A stretch of DNA of 64,000 nt from Hepsetus odoe (taxonomy: Eukaryota > Chordata > Actinopteri > Characiformes > Hepsetidae). The position numbers and the translations under genes were made by a program. Under the pieces are notes generated by a model. That model had not been told where the DNA came from and ran no database searches. It worked only from the letters and a program-made list of their open reading frames with translations. Below are positions 9,195 through 19,339 of this stretch, piece by piece (positions within the stretch are counted from its first letter, which is position 1; each line of letters opens with the position of its first letter). The stretch is from contig CM029384.1 of the NCBI GenBank assembly GCA_017165825.1, positions 1-64,000 on the forward strand, in the 5' to 3' direction.

Positions 9195-12128
9195 TTAAGA
9201 GTCCATGATATTGGTGGTTCCAGAGTTCAACAGTCTGATGGCCAGGGGGAAGAAACTATTTCCCATCCTGGAAGTGGAGGCCCGTATGCTGCGGAACCTT
9301 TTCCCGGATGGCAGGAGGGAGAAGAGAGTGTGGGAAGGGTGGGAGGGATCATCCACAATGCTGGTTGCTTTGCGGATGCAGCGAGCGGTGAAAATGTCTT
9401 GTACAGAGGGCAGAGAGACCCCGATGATCTTCTCAGCTGTTCTCACTACCCGTTGTAGGGACTTGCGGTCTAAGACGTTGCAATTCCCGTACCAGGCAGT
9501 AATGCAGCCGCTCAGGATGCTCTCGATGGTTCCTCTGTAGAAGATGGTGAGGATGGAAGGTGGGAGATGGGCTTTCCTCAGTCTGCGCAGGAAGTAAAGG
9601 CGCTGCTGGGCTTTCTTTGTGATGGAGCTGGTGTTGAGGGACCACGTGAGGTTGTCGGTGATGTGAACACCAAGAAACTTGGTGCTCTGGACCAACTCCA
9701 CAGGTGAGGTGTTGATGATAAGTGGAGTGTGGTCCCGACGTGATCTCCTGAAGTCAACAACCATCTCTTTAGTCTTGTCGACGTTCAGAGACAGGTTGTT
9801 GGTTCTGCACCAGTCCGTCAGCTCTTGTATCTCCTCTCTGTAAGCTGCCTCGTCTCCACCGCTGATCAGACCCACCACGGTTGTATCATCAGCGAATTTG
9901 ATGATGTGGTTCGAGCTGTGCTTGGCTGCACAGTCGTGGGTCATCAGTGTGAACAGCAGTGGGCTGAGCACACAGCCCTGGGGGGCTCCTGTGCTCAGTG
10001 TGATGGTGTTGGAGGTGCTGCTACTGATCCTGACTGACTGGGGTCTCCCAGTCAGGAAGTCCAGGATCCAGTTACAGAGGGAGGTGTTCAGGCCCAGCAG
10101 CCTCAGCTTCTCACTCAGGTGCTGAGGGATGATGGTGTTGAATGCTGAACTGTAGTCGATGAACAGCATTCTGACGTAACTGTCCTTTCTGTCAAGATGA
10201 GAAAGGGCCAGATGGAGGGTGGTGGAGATTGCATCGTCCGTTGAACGGTTGGGACGATACGCAAACTGCAGGGGGTCTAGTGAGGAGGGGATCTGGGACT
10301 TGATGTGCCTCATGACCAGCTTCTCGAAGCACTTCATGATGATGGGTGTGAGTGCGACGGGACGATAGTCGTTGAGGCAGGAGATGGATGGTTTCTTAGG
10401 CACTGGAATGATGCTGGTGGTCTTGAAGCACCTTGGAACAACAGTGGTGCTCAGAGAGGTGTTAAAGATGTCAGTGAGAACAACTGCCAGCTGTTCTGCA
10501 CATCCTCTGAGCACTCGACCTTGAATATTGTCTGGACCGGCAGCTTTTCGTGGGTTGACTCTGAGAAGAGATCTTCTCACCTCGGCTGTGGTCAGACGGA
10601 GAATCTGGTCGTTCGGAGGAGGGGTGGTCTTCCTCATTCTCGTGTCGTTCGCTGCATCAAACCGTGCGTAGAAGTGGTTCAGCGCATCTGGGAGGGAGGG
10701 GTCACCGTCACAGGCAGGTGGAGACGTCCTGTAGTTGGTGAGGGCCTGGATGCCCTGCCACATGCGCCGTGTGTCACCAGTGTTCTTGAAGTGGCCATGG
10801 ATTCTCTCTGCGTGAGCTCGCTTCGCCGCTCTGATGGCCCGAGACAGGTTTGCCCTCGCTTTTCTTAGGGCGGCCTCGTCCCCTGACTTGAAGGCCTTGT
10901 CCCGGGTTCTTAGGAGTCTGCGCAGCTCCGCAGTCATCCATGGCTTTTGGTTGGGTCGTGTTATGATGAACTTGGAGACAGTAACATCCTCAATGCACTT
11001 GCTGATGTAGCCAGTCACTGAAGCTGTGTACTCCTCCAGGTTGATGGAGTCACCGTAGGTTGCAGCCTCCCTAAACATGTCCCAGTCTGTGCGTTCGAAG
11101 CAGTCCTGAAGAGCAGAGATGGCTCCTGTGGGCCAGGTCTTTACTTGCTTCAGGGTGGGTCTCACGCGCCTGACGATGGGTCTGTACGCTGGGATCAGCA
11201 GCACAGAGATGTGGTCTGAGTGTCCGAGGTGGGGGCGGGGCTCCGCTCTGTACGCGCCGGCCAGGTTTGTGTAAACACAGTCCAGCGTGTTTTCCCCCCT
11301 CGTTGCAAAGTTCACATGTTGATGGAATTTAGGGAGAACTGACCTGAGATTTGCATGGTTGAAATCTCCGGCAACAATAAATAATCCGTCTGGGTGGAAG
11401 TTTTGGAGTCCGCTGATAATTCCATAAAGTTCAGCCAGCGCGCTGTTAGCATTAGCGCTGTTAGCGCTAGCGCTGGGTGGGATGTATACCGCCGAAATAA
11501 ACACTGTAGAGAACTCCCTGGGCAAATAAAACGGTCTGCACCTGACTGTTATCACCTCCAGCAGTGTTGAGCAGTGTACTGAGACCAGCACAGCGTTTGT
11601 ACACCATTGTGTGTTTACGTAAACACACAGCCCCCCTCCGCGGGTCTTTCCGGACAGAGCGGAGTTTCTGTCCGCACGAAACGCGGAGAGTCCGGCGAGC
11701 TGGATGGCGGTGTCCGGAACGCTGTCGCTGAGCCATGTCTCCGTAAAAACAAAAACACAGCAGTCTCTGTACTCACGCTGGGTGTTCAGCTGGAGTCGTA
11801 TACAGTCCAGTTTATTATCCAGAGAGCGGACATTGGCGAGGAGGACGGACGGGATAGCCGGTCGGCTAGCGTTAGCCTTGAGCTGAGCCCGGACCCCAGC
11901 ACGCTTGCCGCGTTTCTGTTTCCTCTCACACCGCTTCCTATGTCCTCTCAGTCGGCCAGGTTCAGCAGGCGATCTCGGGGACTGAAGGCCTGGTCTTCTC
12001 AGCACGCCGAACTCCCGTAGCGTTGTTCGGAGAGTCGCTGGAAGACTGAATCCGGGCTGATTCCTGAGCTTCAGCAGTGTTTGGCGGTTAAGTTTAAGAG
12101 CATTCACGGATGTGACGCTCATGTGCAA
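9195..12128 (-). CDS. LINE A endonuclease/reverse transcriptase, 977 aa
   Basis: One uninterrupted frame encodes a basic N-terminal region (about residues 1-95), an apurinic-type endonuclease (about 95-320) and a reverse transcriptase (about 500-800). Endonuclease motifs: L-L-A-N-V-R-S-L, F-T-E-T-W-L, A-V-Y-I-P-P, V-A-G-D-F-N-H and G-H-S-D-H. RT motifs: D-Y-R-P-V-A-L-T, F-A-Y-R-P-N-R-S, F-I-D-Y-S-S-A-F, G-A-P-Q-G-C-V-L-S-P and the catalytic F-A-D-D. The protein nicks target DNA and copies its own RNA there. No separate ORF1 is seen upstream. The clade (L2, CR1 or Rex-like) cannot be fixed without a tree. The start used is the first ATG of the frame. Confidence 0.93.
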   Translation of the reverse strand: MHMSVTSVNALKLNRQTLLKLRNQPGFSLPATLRTTLREFGVLRRPGLQSPRSPAEPGRLRGHRKRCERKQKRGKRAGVRAQLKANASRPAIPSVLLANVRSLDNKLDCIRLQLNTQREYRDCCVFVFTETWLSDSVPDTAIQLAGLSAFRADRNSALSGKTRGGGLCVYVNTQWCTNAVLVSVHCSTLLEVITVRCRPFYLPREFSTVFISAVYIPPSASANSANANSALAELYGIISGLQNFHPDGLFIVAGDFNHANLRSVLPKFHQHVNFATRGENTLDCVYTNLAGAYRAEPRPHLGHSDHISVLLIPAYRPIVRRVRPTLKQVKTWPTGAISALQDCFERTDWDMFREAATYGDSINLEEYTASVTGYISKCIEDVTVSKFIITRPNQKPWMTAELRRLLRTRDKAFKSGDEAALRKARANLSRAIRAAKRAHAERIHGHFKNTGDTRRMWQGIQALTNYRTSPPACDGDPSLPDALNHFYARFDAANDTRMRKTTPPPNDQILRLTTAEVRRSLLRVNPRKAAGPDNIQGRVLRGCAEQLAVVLTDIFNTSLSTTVVPRCFKTTSIIPVPKKPSISCLNDYRPVALTPIIMKCFEKLVMRHIKSQIPSSLDPLQFAYRPNRSTDDAISTTLHLALSHLDRKDSYVRMLFIDYSSAFNTIIPQHLSEKLRLLGLNTSLCNWILDFLTGRPQSVRISSSTSNTITLSTGAPQGCVLSPLLFTLMTHDCAAKHSSNHIIKFADDTTVVGLISGGDEAAYREEIQELTDWCRTNNLSLNVDKTKEMVVDFRRSRRDHTPLIINTSPVELVQSTKFLGVHITDNLTWSLNTSSITKKAQQRLYFLRRLRKAHLPPSILTIFYRGTIESILSGCITAWYGNCNVLDRKSLQRVVRTAEKIIGVSLPSVQDIFTARCIRKATSIVDDPSHPSHTLFSLLPSGKRFRSIRASTSRMGNSFFPLAIRLLNSGTTNIMDS

Positions 12129-12218
12129 GTCTTACGGTGAAAAGTAGTCGGATGAAAGACTTTTTACAGACTTTAGCACCAAAGTTTGGACCCCGGAGCG
12201 GCCGCTGCGTGTTACCGC

Positions 12219-12230
12219 GCCGCCATCTTG
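12219..12230 (-). promoter_or_regulatory. YY1-like site at the LINE A 5' end
   Basis: On the minus strand this reads CAAGATGGCGGC, a match to the YY1 consensus AAnATGGCGGC, and it starts about 11 nt inside the element. A diverged version (AGATGGTGGCG) starts the second LINE A near 51463. In human L1 a YY1 site near the first base directs correct transcription start; the same role here is an inference. Confidence 0.55.
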
Positions 12231-12884
12231 GGAGAGCCAAGAAGGTAAATAGTTTAACAAAAAATGTGTAACTTTTCACACTAAGATGTTTGATTTTAAC
12301 AAGCTTCAAACTCAGATTCTTTTAAAGGTCTGATTAAAACACAGTAGTTAGAAGGTATTTGTTCAGAGCACAGAAAAGAATGAGAAGATAATTTGAAGTT
12401 CAGGTTTTTGGTTTGTGGGGATTTTGGTGTAGGTCTGTTTGGCTTTGAAAGAAAAGCTTGATGTTGTTTGGACAGTTCTACAGTGAGGGCATTTCATAAT
12501 TCTGTGATTTCATTATATAACAGTGAGCTGTGGGGGATGAAGAAGACTGAAAGGGCTTCATAAACTGGATGTAAACTCAAAGAAACTAAAAACCTGTGAA
12601 CATCTGTAACGACACTAATATTGTCTTTGCTAAACAGTCTGTTTAAAACTATCCACAGTGGCATAAACACCCATTTCTGTTTTGAACACTTTCACTTTAA
12701 GAGAAGTGAGTTTCAGAGCTGGTGGAAACACTGGGCTTGGCATTAGTTATTTTAATGAGTGGGAAGTAAAAACATCAGCAGTTTCCTAAACCAGAGCAGA
12801 ACCTCAGAAGAGTTTGTTGAAACCTATTTATTCACTCTTTTGCTGTAAATAACAGCTCATCAAATTTCTAAATCAAGTGAGATA

Positions 12885-13010
12885 TGTTTTAGAGAGGAGA
12901 GAAATGAAAATCAGCAGAACAAAAACAGAATGCATGAATATAAATGAAAGAGTGGACATCTGAATGGTTAGGCTGCAGGAGTAGCCAAGAAAAAATCCTG
13001 AATTGAACCC
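12885..13010 (+). mobile_element. RTE LINE fragment
   Basis: The segment matches the RT region of the RTE element at 32.5-33.8 kb: the block encoding L-E-R-R-E-M-K-x-S-R-T-K-T-E and the following N-E-R-V block. A longer piece is kept at 43500-43770 in the paralogous segment. Confidence 0.6.
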
Positions 13011-13449
13011 CACTGAAATGCTGAACGAAAGCATTTTTGGAAGGAAGAATGAACAAATATTTCTCTACAGTGAAGTGAAAGACTGATCATTATCAGTGGG
13101 ATAATAAACATTAGAATAAAATGTATAAAAGTAAACAGTATTTATTTAAAGGACATGTCTAGCAGCTGTTTGTGCAAAGCAAACTGACGCTCAGGCGAAA
13201 TTTATATAATTCTGTTAAAGGAACCAAACTTCATCTTCTTTTTTCCAGCATTGAGTCTCTGACTACGAACAAACAGTTAAATAAATCTGCTCACTTTTCT
13301 TGATGTTCTGATCTGGATTGGTTCGTTGATCTGGAGGTCAAGTGGATCCACATTCTAATCAGCTCTAGAACATGTATATGACAGTGGCCATGAGCTACAG
13401 ATCGGGGGAAGCAGATTTGAAAGCTTTTCATTTGTGACTGTTACGTGTT

Positions 13450-13560
13450 TTGTTACTATCCAGGGTGTGTCCACGTCTTTCGCCCTGTGTGAGCTGGGAT
13501 GGACTCCAGCACCCCCCCACCCCAATTAGAACAAGCGCCCGGATAATGACTGATTGACTG
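13450..13560 (+). mobile_element. SINE-1 tail
   Basis: It has CCAGGGTGTGTCC, GTGTGAGCTGGGATGGACTCC and a C-rich run, and ends in TGACTGA repeats. The counterpart is at 44253-44363. Confidence 0.65.
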
Positions 13561-14373
13561 ACGCACATCTGTCTGGATGGCATCAAATAAAACACTGCAG
13601 AATTCCTCTTCAAAAGCATTCACTAAATAAAGGAGCTTTCTTGAAATATAAAAACTCCAGTGAAGTAAGGTATACCCGCAGAATGATAAATAAAATATCG
13701 GTATTTTTACTTTCCCATTCTCTGGACTCTCCAGTTATACGAATGTTGGTTTCACTCATGACTGCAAGACTTTAGGCATCATGTTCATAAAAGTTGCCTT
13801 TTTGTTTTTTTAATTGATGTGAATTTGATCAACATGATGAAGTTATTTTGAAGCTGTAGTACAAAAAAGTGGTAAAAAGCCTTTAGTGAGTCTTTTGGTG
13901 CTGGTGAATGATTATCATAGCAAGAGGGCTCATCACTATCTTTCACTCCCATTGCTCGCCAGTAGCCCAATACAGAGCTACATTACACCATCTAGATAAC
14001 TGTGGATGGGGAGCTATTTATTAGATAATAATGACAAAAACTAGATGGTCTGAAAAAGAGTAGTTAAGAAGTCTGTCAAACTGATTTCATGTGTCTAAAG
14101 TAGAAAATCACTCAATGCTCTGCCACAGCATCTATTACTTATGAATATTCAAACAACCCTGTTGGCCAGAGTGCTCTTTCACATTAGATTGGCCAGGACC
14201 TAGCCAGGATTGGTGGCAGTGTTGGCTTGGCAAAACAGGAAAAAAAGTGTAAAGAGGGGAACAGAAGTTTCTGCCCCCTCTGGGTAGCTGCAATAAACAC
14301 ACAGTCATCGACACTTGGCAGTGAGGAGGTTTGACGAGAGCAGGCAGCAGCAGGAGAAACTGAAGTGCTTCTC

Positions 14374-14443
14374 ATGAACCTGAAGAAGGATTTCAACAAG
14401 GATCAAAGGATCAGGATGCCTGACCATCTCACAGTAATGCTTG
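14374..14443 (+). CDS. Copy 1 exon 1 (start of signal peptide)
   Basis: Two in-frame ATGs, at 14374 and 14416, are followed by the donor GTGAAT at 14444. The second gives M-P-D-H-L-T-V-M-L, one codon shorter than copies 2 and 3. The same two ATGs, 42 nt apart, are kept in all three copies. The second ATG makes the better signal peptide. Confidence 0.6.
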
Positions 14444-14602
14444 GTGAATGGAATTAGATTTTTAATCCATTTTTATAGCAGGTTTTTCAATTTAAAAAAT
14501 AAATAATAATAAATAAATAATAATAATAAATAATTTGAAAAATATATTACAGAATCAGAAAGAAACTGAAATACTGGGCTTTTCTTCAGGAGAGCTTTAA
14601 AT

Positions 14603-14605
<3 letters not shown>

Positions 14606-14655
<50 letters not shown>

Positions 14656-14662
14656 CACACAC
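14606..14662. repeat. (CA)n microsatellite
   Basis: A CA dinucleotide run with one interruption lies in intron 1 of copy 1. The same position has (CA)n in copy 2 (45657-45690) and (GT)n in the inverted copy 3 (62523-62571). Confidence 0.95.
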
Positions 14663-14896
14663 GCACGCATGCACTAGATTTTCTGTTTATTCTGACATTA
14701 GTAATTTAAATTTACTTTTTAAAAAATCATTCCATCTTTAATCCAAGCCGTCCAAATAAACACAATGTTTATCTTCTCAGATCTTTCAGATGCACATTTG
14801 AACTTTTTGGACCATCTGCACATTACTGTGAAATTCAGTACAGCTGTAAAACTGCACTGCAGCAGGACTAATAAAACTTGTTGTTGTTTATTTCAG

Positions 14897-14929
14897 CTAT
14901 CAGTGTTATTGGTGGTTCCCTGTTAGCCG
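14897..14929 (+). CDS. Copy 1 exon 2 (end of signal peptide)
   Basis: A 33-nt exon lies between TTTCAG and GTAAGT. It encodes A-I-S-V-I-G-G-S-L-L-A, the hydrophobic core and likely cleavage region of the signal peptide. It has the same length and phase in all three copies. Confidence 0.7.
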
Positions 14930-15118
14930 GTAAGTGTCCTGTTCAATGAAAACTGATGTGCAGAGAGTGAAGAACTGGTTGCTGAATATTGCTTCTTGTG
15001 TATTAATACTGGACTGAAAGTTCCGTGGGAAGATTTTTGATGCGGGAATGTGTTTTGTAGTGACGATAAATGTACAACTTTCTCTCAATCTGTACTTTAT
15101 TCTCCTTTTTTCTAACAG

Positions 15119-15430
15119 ATGGCTCCACTTAAGACTCACATCGGAAAAACAGCATCTGCTCTTGGCAGAGTGGGGAGGTCTTTAATTCTAGCCTCTGGTG
15201 ACAGTGTGTGATGATGACTGGGACATGAGTGATGCAGAGGTGGTCTGCAGAGAGTTGGGATGTGGTAAAGCTGTCAGTGCTCCTGGTAAAGCCCACTTTG
15301 GTCAGGGAAGTGGTCCAATACTGGATGATGTTGGTTGTTCTTAAAAATGAAAGCACCTCACAGCATGCCGTCATAACGGATTCAACACCTGGCACCGTGG
15401 TCACAGTAAAGATGCTGGAGGAGTGCCTAG
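15119..15430 (+). pseudogene. Copy 1 SRCR domain 1, frameshifted
   Basis: The exon aligns along its length with 46123-46437 of copy 2. It has a one-base loss near the start that brings in TAA, a rearranged stretch near 15170-15205, and a TAA in the V-G-C-S block near 15341. Several conserved stretches (V-C-D-D, V-V-C-R-E-L-G-C-G-K-A, H-F-G-Q-G-S-G) are still readable in pieces. Splice borders AG at 15117-15118 and GT at 15431 are retained. Confidence 0.8.
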
Positions 15431-15710
15431 GTGTTTAAGGTTTTATGTCACGCTCTGGGTCACTTTAATGTCTGATAACTAAAGAGCTGAGCATTTGTAA
15501 AATTAAAGGGTTTAGTTGGGACGAGAATAATAATTTTGCTTACATTTCTGCTTAAAAACTAATCTGTTTGTTTGAAAATGGCTAACTGTGTTTAGTTAGT
15601 TTAAATACACCATGTGGCCAAAGGTATGTGGACACCCCCTTAGTTCAGGTGTTTCATAGCCATAATCAGATCATAAACCTCTCTAAGTGATGTAGTTATC
15701 ACCACTGGAC

Positions 15711-15835
15711 AGTGGAAAGATGGGGGCAGTACCTTGCCAAATGTTACCTCAGGGTGCCCTACTGGCCTGGGACTCAAATCCACAGCCTATCAATCATGGG
15801 GCCGAGTTACTAACCACGAGGCCACCACTGCCCCT
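15711..15835 (-). mobile_element. SINE-2 head, reverse orientation
   Basis: The reverse strand reads a tRNA-like head with a B-box-like GGATTTGAGTCCC and then the GGGCACCCTGAGG block. A matching partial copy sits at 46735-46862 in copy 2, so it predates the duplication. Confidence 0.6.
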
Positions 15836-16144
15836 TTTCCAACTAGGAGTTTTACAATATTTGGCAAACGTCACAACGAATGAATGGATCTGATAGTTAA
15901 GTGATTATGATGATGTTGTTAATAATTAGCACGATTCAGATGATCAGATTAATGAAATCATGCATCATTCACACTTGCTGGCTCCCAATTCACACACTTC
16001 TGTTTTCACTTAAAGATAAAATTATGTGCTAGTGATTTATTTTATGAGAAAGGACAAGCATGTAAAAATATTTATGTGATAATAATAACAATAACAATAC
16101 ATTTCTGATTACTGAACTGTATTTGTACATATATATAACAGGTG

Positions 16145-16395
16145 TTAGGGCAGCGTGTGGCCCAGTGGGTAAGGGGGAGTTGGCCCAGATTGAAGGTTGT
16201 GGGGTTCAAACTCCTACCAATAGGTTGCCCTGAGGTACCTTTGAGCAAGGTGCTGACTCCTGTCGGGTTTGCTTTTCTCCTCGCGATAGGTCAAGTGACC
16301 TGTCCAGGGTGTGTGTCCCTGCCTTCACTTGTGTGAGCTGGGATGGACTCCAGCGACCCTAATTAGGACGAGCAGCCCAGCAAATGACTGACTAA
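16145..16395 (+). mobile_element. SINE-1 copy
   Basis: It has a tRNA-like head (GTGGCCCAGTGGGTAAG, then GGGGTTCAAACTCC), the CCAGGGTGTGTGTCC and GAGCTGGGATGGACTCC tail and a TGACTGACT end. It is not present at the equivalent intron position in copy 2 (near 47160), so it inserted after duplication. Confidence 0.7.
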
Positions 16396-16438
16396 TACCT
16401 ATGTTCATATGCTTATGCAATTTTATATAACACATCAG

Positions 16439-16749
16439 GCCCCGATGAGATCAGGCTGGTGAATGGAAGGACTCGCTGTTGTGGAAGAGTGGAGATCCTG
16501 AAGGTGGTCGATGGGGAACAGTGTGATGATAGCTGGCATTAATGATACTCGCAGTGGTGTGTGTAGACAGCTGGGATGTGGCAGAGCTGTCAGAGCTCCC
16601 CATAGTGCCGCATTGTTAAGCAACTATCATGGGCTGGATGATGTTGGGTGTGGTTAGGAACTGAGAATCACCAATTTCTTGCACTCACAGTGGATTTTAG
16701 AAGGAGAATCAGACATAATGAAGACGCTTTTCGAGTTGGGTGTGTTCAG
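16439..16749 (+). pseudogene. Copy 1 SRCR domain 2, frameshifted
   Basis: It aligns with 47203-47508. It starts with R-L-V-N-G-R-T-R-C-C-G-R-V-E-I but loses frame after about 25 codons. The W-G-T-V-C block is altered, and a segment of the F-G-Q-G-S block is replaced. The splice sites (AG at 16437-16438, GT at 16750) remain. Confidence 0.8.
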
Positions 16750-16815
16750 GTAGGCAGTTTTCTACAGCATTGTTTAAATACATGAACAACATCACTGATT
16801 ATATTTCTGTAACAG

Positions 16816-17093
16816 GTGACCTGCAGAGCCCAACACTCCTCTCTCCTAACTCTACTGTCTCACCTGGAGAAACAGTTCAGCTCAGATGTGTCTCGACCGA
16901 TCCAACATGCGCCTCCCTGTAAACCTGGGCTTATAAGCAGAAATGGGCTTTAGTGAAAACTCAAACAGCTGAATCTTCAACAACATTTACTTTGGACTGT
17001 GACTTCTCATCAGGCTGGGGTACAGCTGTGACTATTCATACCCAGGAAGCTCCATCACATCATCCAGAGGAGGCTCCATTAACATTACTGTGG
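16816..17093 (+). pseudogene. Copy 1 Ig-like domain 1, damaged
   Basis: It is the counterpart of 47577-47858. The start (D-L-Q-S-P-T, S-P-G-E-T-V-Q-L-R-C) is open, but a stop follows at about 16920 and two small indels disrupt the rest. The end (S-S-R-G-G-S-I-N-I-T-V) is readable in another frame. Confidence 0.8.
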
Positions 17094-17454
17094 GTAAGAG
17101 CACAAAGACACACTTGTTCATGAACAACCTTTAACAGCAGTTAAACTGCCTTTGGTGCACTTCTGCAAACACACTAGTTTAATAAATAACTAAAGAGTAA
17201 ACTGAAGTTAACAGTGCGGGGACACAAAGACTCTCACAAACACAGTTTTGCAGGCTGCTCTGATAGTAATAATCTGTGAAAACTTTGGCAGAAAGATTGT
17301 GTAAATATAACTGGCTCTGTAAATAGAATGTGAGTGTAACTTCCTGTGAGCATGAACACTGACGAATGACGAGAAGGGCTGAAATGATGGAAACATTGGG
17401 AGTATTGTCACCCACACTCGTTTCCAAAACCAGAAACTTCTTTAGTCGTTTAAG

Positions 17455-17695
17455 TGAAAGTGATTATTCTTGTCATTATGAGTACACACAGCACAGCGAA
17501 ACTGGATCTCTGCATTTAATCCATGCACAAACACACACCATGCAGCAGTGGGCAGCTATGAAAGCACCAAGGAGCAGTGATGGGGAGGCACTTTGCTCAT
17601 GGGTACTTAGGCAAACTTGTTGGTAAGGCGCTTGAACCCACAATCTTCAGATTCTGTGGCTAAACTCCCTAACCAGTCAGCCACCACTGACCCAA
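17455..17695 (-). mobile_element. SINE-2 copy, reverse orientation
   Basis: The plus strand begins with AAGTGAAAGTGATTATTCTTG and holds GCAGCAGTGGGCAGCTATG; the tRNA-like head lies at the right end, with a B-box-like GATTGTGGGTTCAAG on the minus strand. Confidence 0.7.
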
Positions 17696-17962
17696 TTTTT
17701 TATGGTGTGTAACAGTGCACAAAATCTCATTACTTTTAAGGATATTGAACTTGATGTTATTTATTGAAATTTTTTTTGTAAAAATGTATACTTTAAATTT
17801 ATTTTTTTAATTAATTTTTTTAAAATAATTTTAATAACAAATTTTTTTTTATTGATTCATTTTAAATTTAATGGTCCAAAAAAGCTAAAATGATAGAAAG
17901 GTTAAAAAAACAATCACTAAGTGCCTGATATTTTCAAAGTGAATTAGTAATTCTGTAATTCC

Positions 17963-18165
17963 ATATACCCAAGCGTTGCAGTCGTTGACCTTGGACCCTC
18001 AGAGGTTTTTTTCCTCCACATAGTGGAGTTTTTGGTTCCTCTCCTCCGTAGTCGTCCGGCTTAAACATCTGCTAAACATCTTACTGTAACCTGTTATCAC
18101 CGTAAAGTGCCTTGGGGCAACTTTGTTGTAAAAGGCGCTATACAAGAATAAATTGAATTGAATTG
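17963..18165 (+). mobile_element. LINE B 3' end (L2/CR1-like)
   Basis: The segment ends AAGGCGCTATACAAGAATAAA followed by TTGAA repeats, as do the minus-strand copies at 51669 and 53053. Copies 2 and 3 of the locus lack it (near 49080 and 58900), giving an empty site; TAATT flanks both ends. It is a 5'-truncated insertion younger than the duplication. Confidence 0.8.
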
Positions 18166-18237
18166 AATTAATTATATTATACAATTGTGATATTAATAGT
18201 GAATAAAGTATTCAGGATAATGAATTTTTGCCTTTAA

Positions 18238-18361
18238 GAGTAACAAAGAGTAACAAAGTCTTCAAGACACCGATCAGTGTCAAATTCTCTATTTTGCACA
18301 GTTCATTTTTGACTACCTTCCAATGAGCCCAAGGACTCTGGAGGAGCCACCCACCTAAGAC
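18238..18361 (-). repeat. ERV LTR, first part, split by an LTR element
   Basis: The stretch is minus-strand ERV LTR from GTAACAAAGTCTTCAAGAC to GGAGGAGCCACC..CTAAGAC. The remainder of the same LTR continues at 22528. The start of the LTR (about 80 bp) is missing. It lies in the intron after the Ig exon of copy 1. Confidence 0.85.
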
Positions 18362-19086
18362 TGTCACGTGTGTTAGGCTTAAGTACGCTTAGAGGGCTGC
18401 GCTCTGTCACTGCAGTTGTGTTTCTGGGGTACGCTGCTTGGGAACTGCTGGGATTCCTCACCACCACCAGCTGCCTGGATACAACTGGTCGGAGGTCCTT
18501 GATGGTTTTTTTGTTTTCTGGCGGACCTGACCGTGTCCGGTTTAGACTTTTGTGTTGTTAGCGTTTGCGCTTCTCCCCTGAGGTTCGGCCGCGTTTCCTC
18601 GGGCACTTCGAGCCGCGCCTGGGTTCTGTCACGTGTGTTAGGGTTTGGGCAACGCTTAGAGGGCGCCGTCACGTGTTGTGTTTTGGGTAACGCTAGACAT
18701 GCGCCTTCTCCCTCGGTCACATACAGTGGTGTTTATGTCACAGGAGGTGTTTAGGGTACGCCAGAGGGCGTTCTGTTCTTGACTACATTACCTGGAGCTC
18801 TCTGCGGCAGGTGGCATCATTAGCTGACTCATTTAGTTCTCGATGAGTCAGAACAGAGCATGCTCATTAGGTAGGCTTAACTTCTATGGTAATGTGGTGG
18901 TTCTGTCTGTCTGTTTATAGTCATATTATAGTCATAGTCATAGTCATAGTCATAGTCTTTAGTCATCCTGCGTAGGAAATCCGCAGGCTTGAGTCCTGTT
19001 TGTTGTGGGTACTGTGTCAAGTAATAAACTTCTGTCTGAACTTGGCTCGGGAACTGACGCTCCTCCTCCGGTACCACGCCAACACA
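18362..19086 (+). repeat. Left LTR of the nested element, with extra head
   Basis: The core LTR (TGTCACGTG to AACACA) is best placed at 18627-19086. Before it lies a segment shared with the sequence just upstream of the right LTR (18438-18626), and before that a 76-bp piece (18362-18437) that repeats the LTR head. Either the LTR is 725 bp and the right copy lost its head, or the left end was rearranged. AATAAA lies at 19023-19028. Confidence 0.7.
18905..18957. repeat. (TCATAG)n in the left LTR
   Basis: About eight imperfect TCATAG hexamers lie here. The right LTR has a similar run at about 22347-22391. The copy numbers differ slightly, as expected of a microsatellite in two LTR copies. Confidence 0.9.
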
Positions 19087-19339
19087 TAGAATGAGCCGGG
19101 CCAGTACCTGACGCCACGGTGCCACGCAGGCGAGCAGGAGCGCGTGCTGGGGCGGCAGTGAATGCTGTCGCGGACGCCGCAGCTGATGAGGACCTGGGGG
19201 CCAGAGGCGTCTTCTCTGGACCCGCGAGCATCTGGACGGTGAGGAGTGGGTGCGACGGATGCCGACGGCCACGGCAAGGGAGCTAGATCGCCGTCTGAAG
19301 AGGACGATGTCGCTGCTCCCACTCGATATCATCAGCGGG

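Larger units (their letters stand above)
8787..12241 (-). mobile_element. Full-length LINE A (Jockey/CR1/L2 superfamily)
   Basis: The element is on the minus strand: the 5' end is at 12241 and the 3' end at 8787. The 3' end is four TTGAC-type pentamers preceded by AATAAA. The 5' leader is about 110 nt. The paralogous segment at 40845 reads TTTTTATTAAAGGTAAATAG without interruption, which fixes both ends by an empty site. The only visible target duplication is AAG (8784-8786 and 12242-12244). It holds a single intact long frame, so this copy is young compared with the rest of the window. Confidence 0.92.
12245..14373. other. Upstream part of segmental duplication, copy 1
   Basis: This stretch is collinear with about 40855-45155 except for a block of about 2.2 kb (41503-43675) present only there. 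It contains an RTE fragment (12885-13010) and a SINE-1 tail (13450-13560). The last few hundred bases are conserved with the 5' flanks of gene copies 2 and 3 and probably include the promoter and leader of gene copy 1. No further coding exon is seen. Confidence 0.6.

Noticed and set aside
10305..12020. Plus-strand frames opposite the LINE A ORF (for example 10305-10868 and 11607-12020)
   Set aside because: They are antisense shadows of the intact minus-strand endonuclease/RT frame.
12245..14373. Additional upstream exon of gene copy 1
   Set aside because: Conservation with copy 2 extends over the whole segment, including introns and repeats, so it reflects duplication rather than coding constraint.
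18905..18957. CRISPR-like or other short-repeat array
   Set aside because: Direct hexamer repeats without spacers; it is a microsatellite in an LTR of a vertebrate element.
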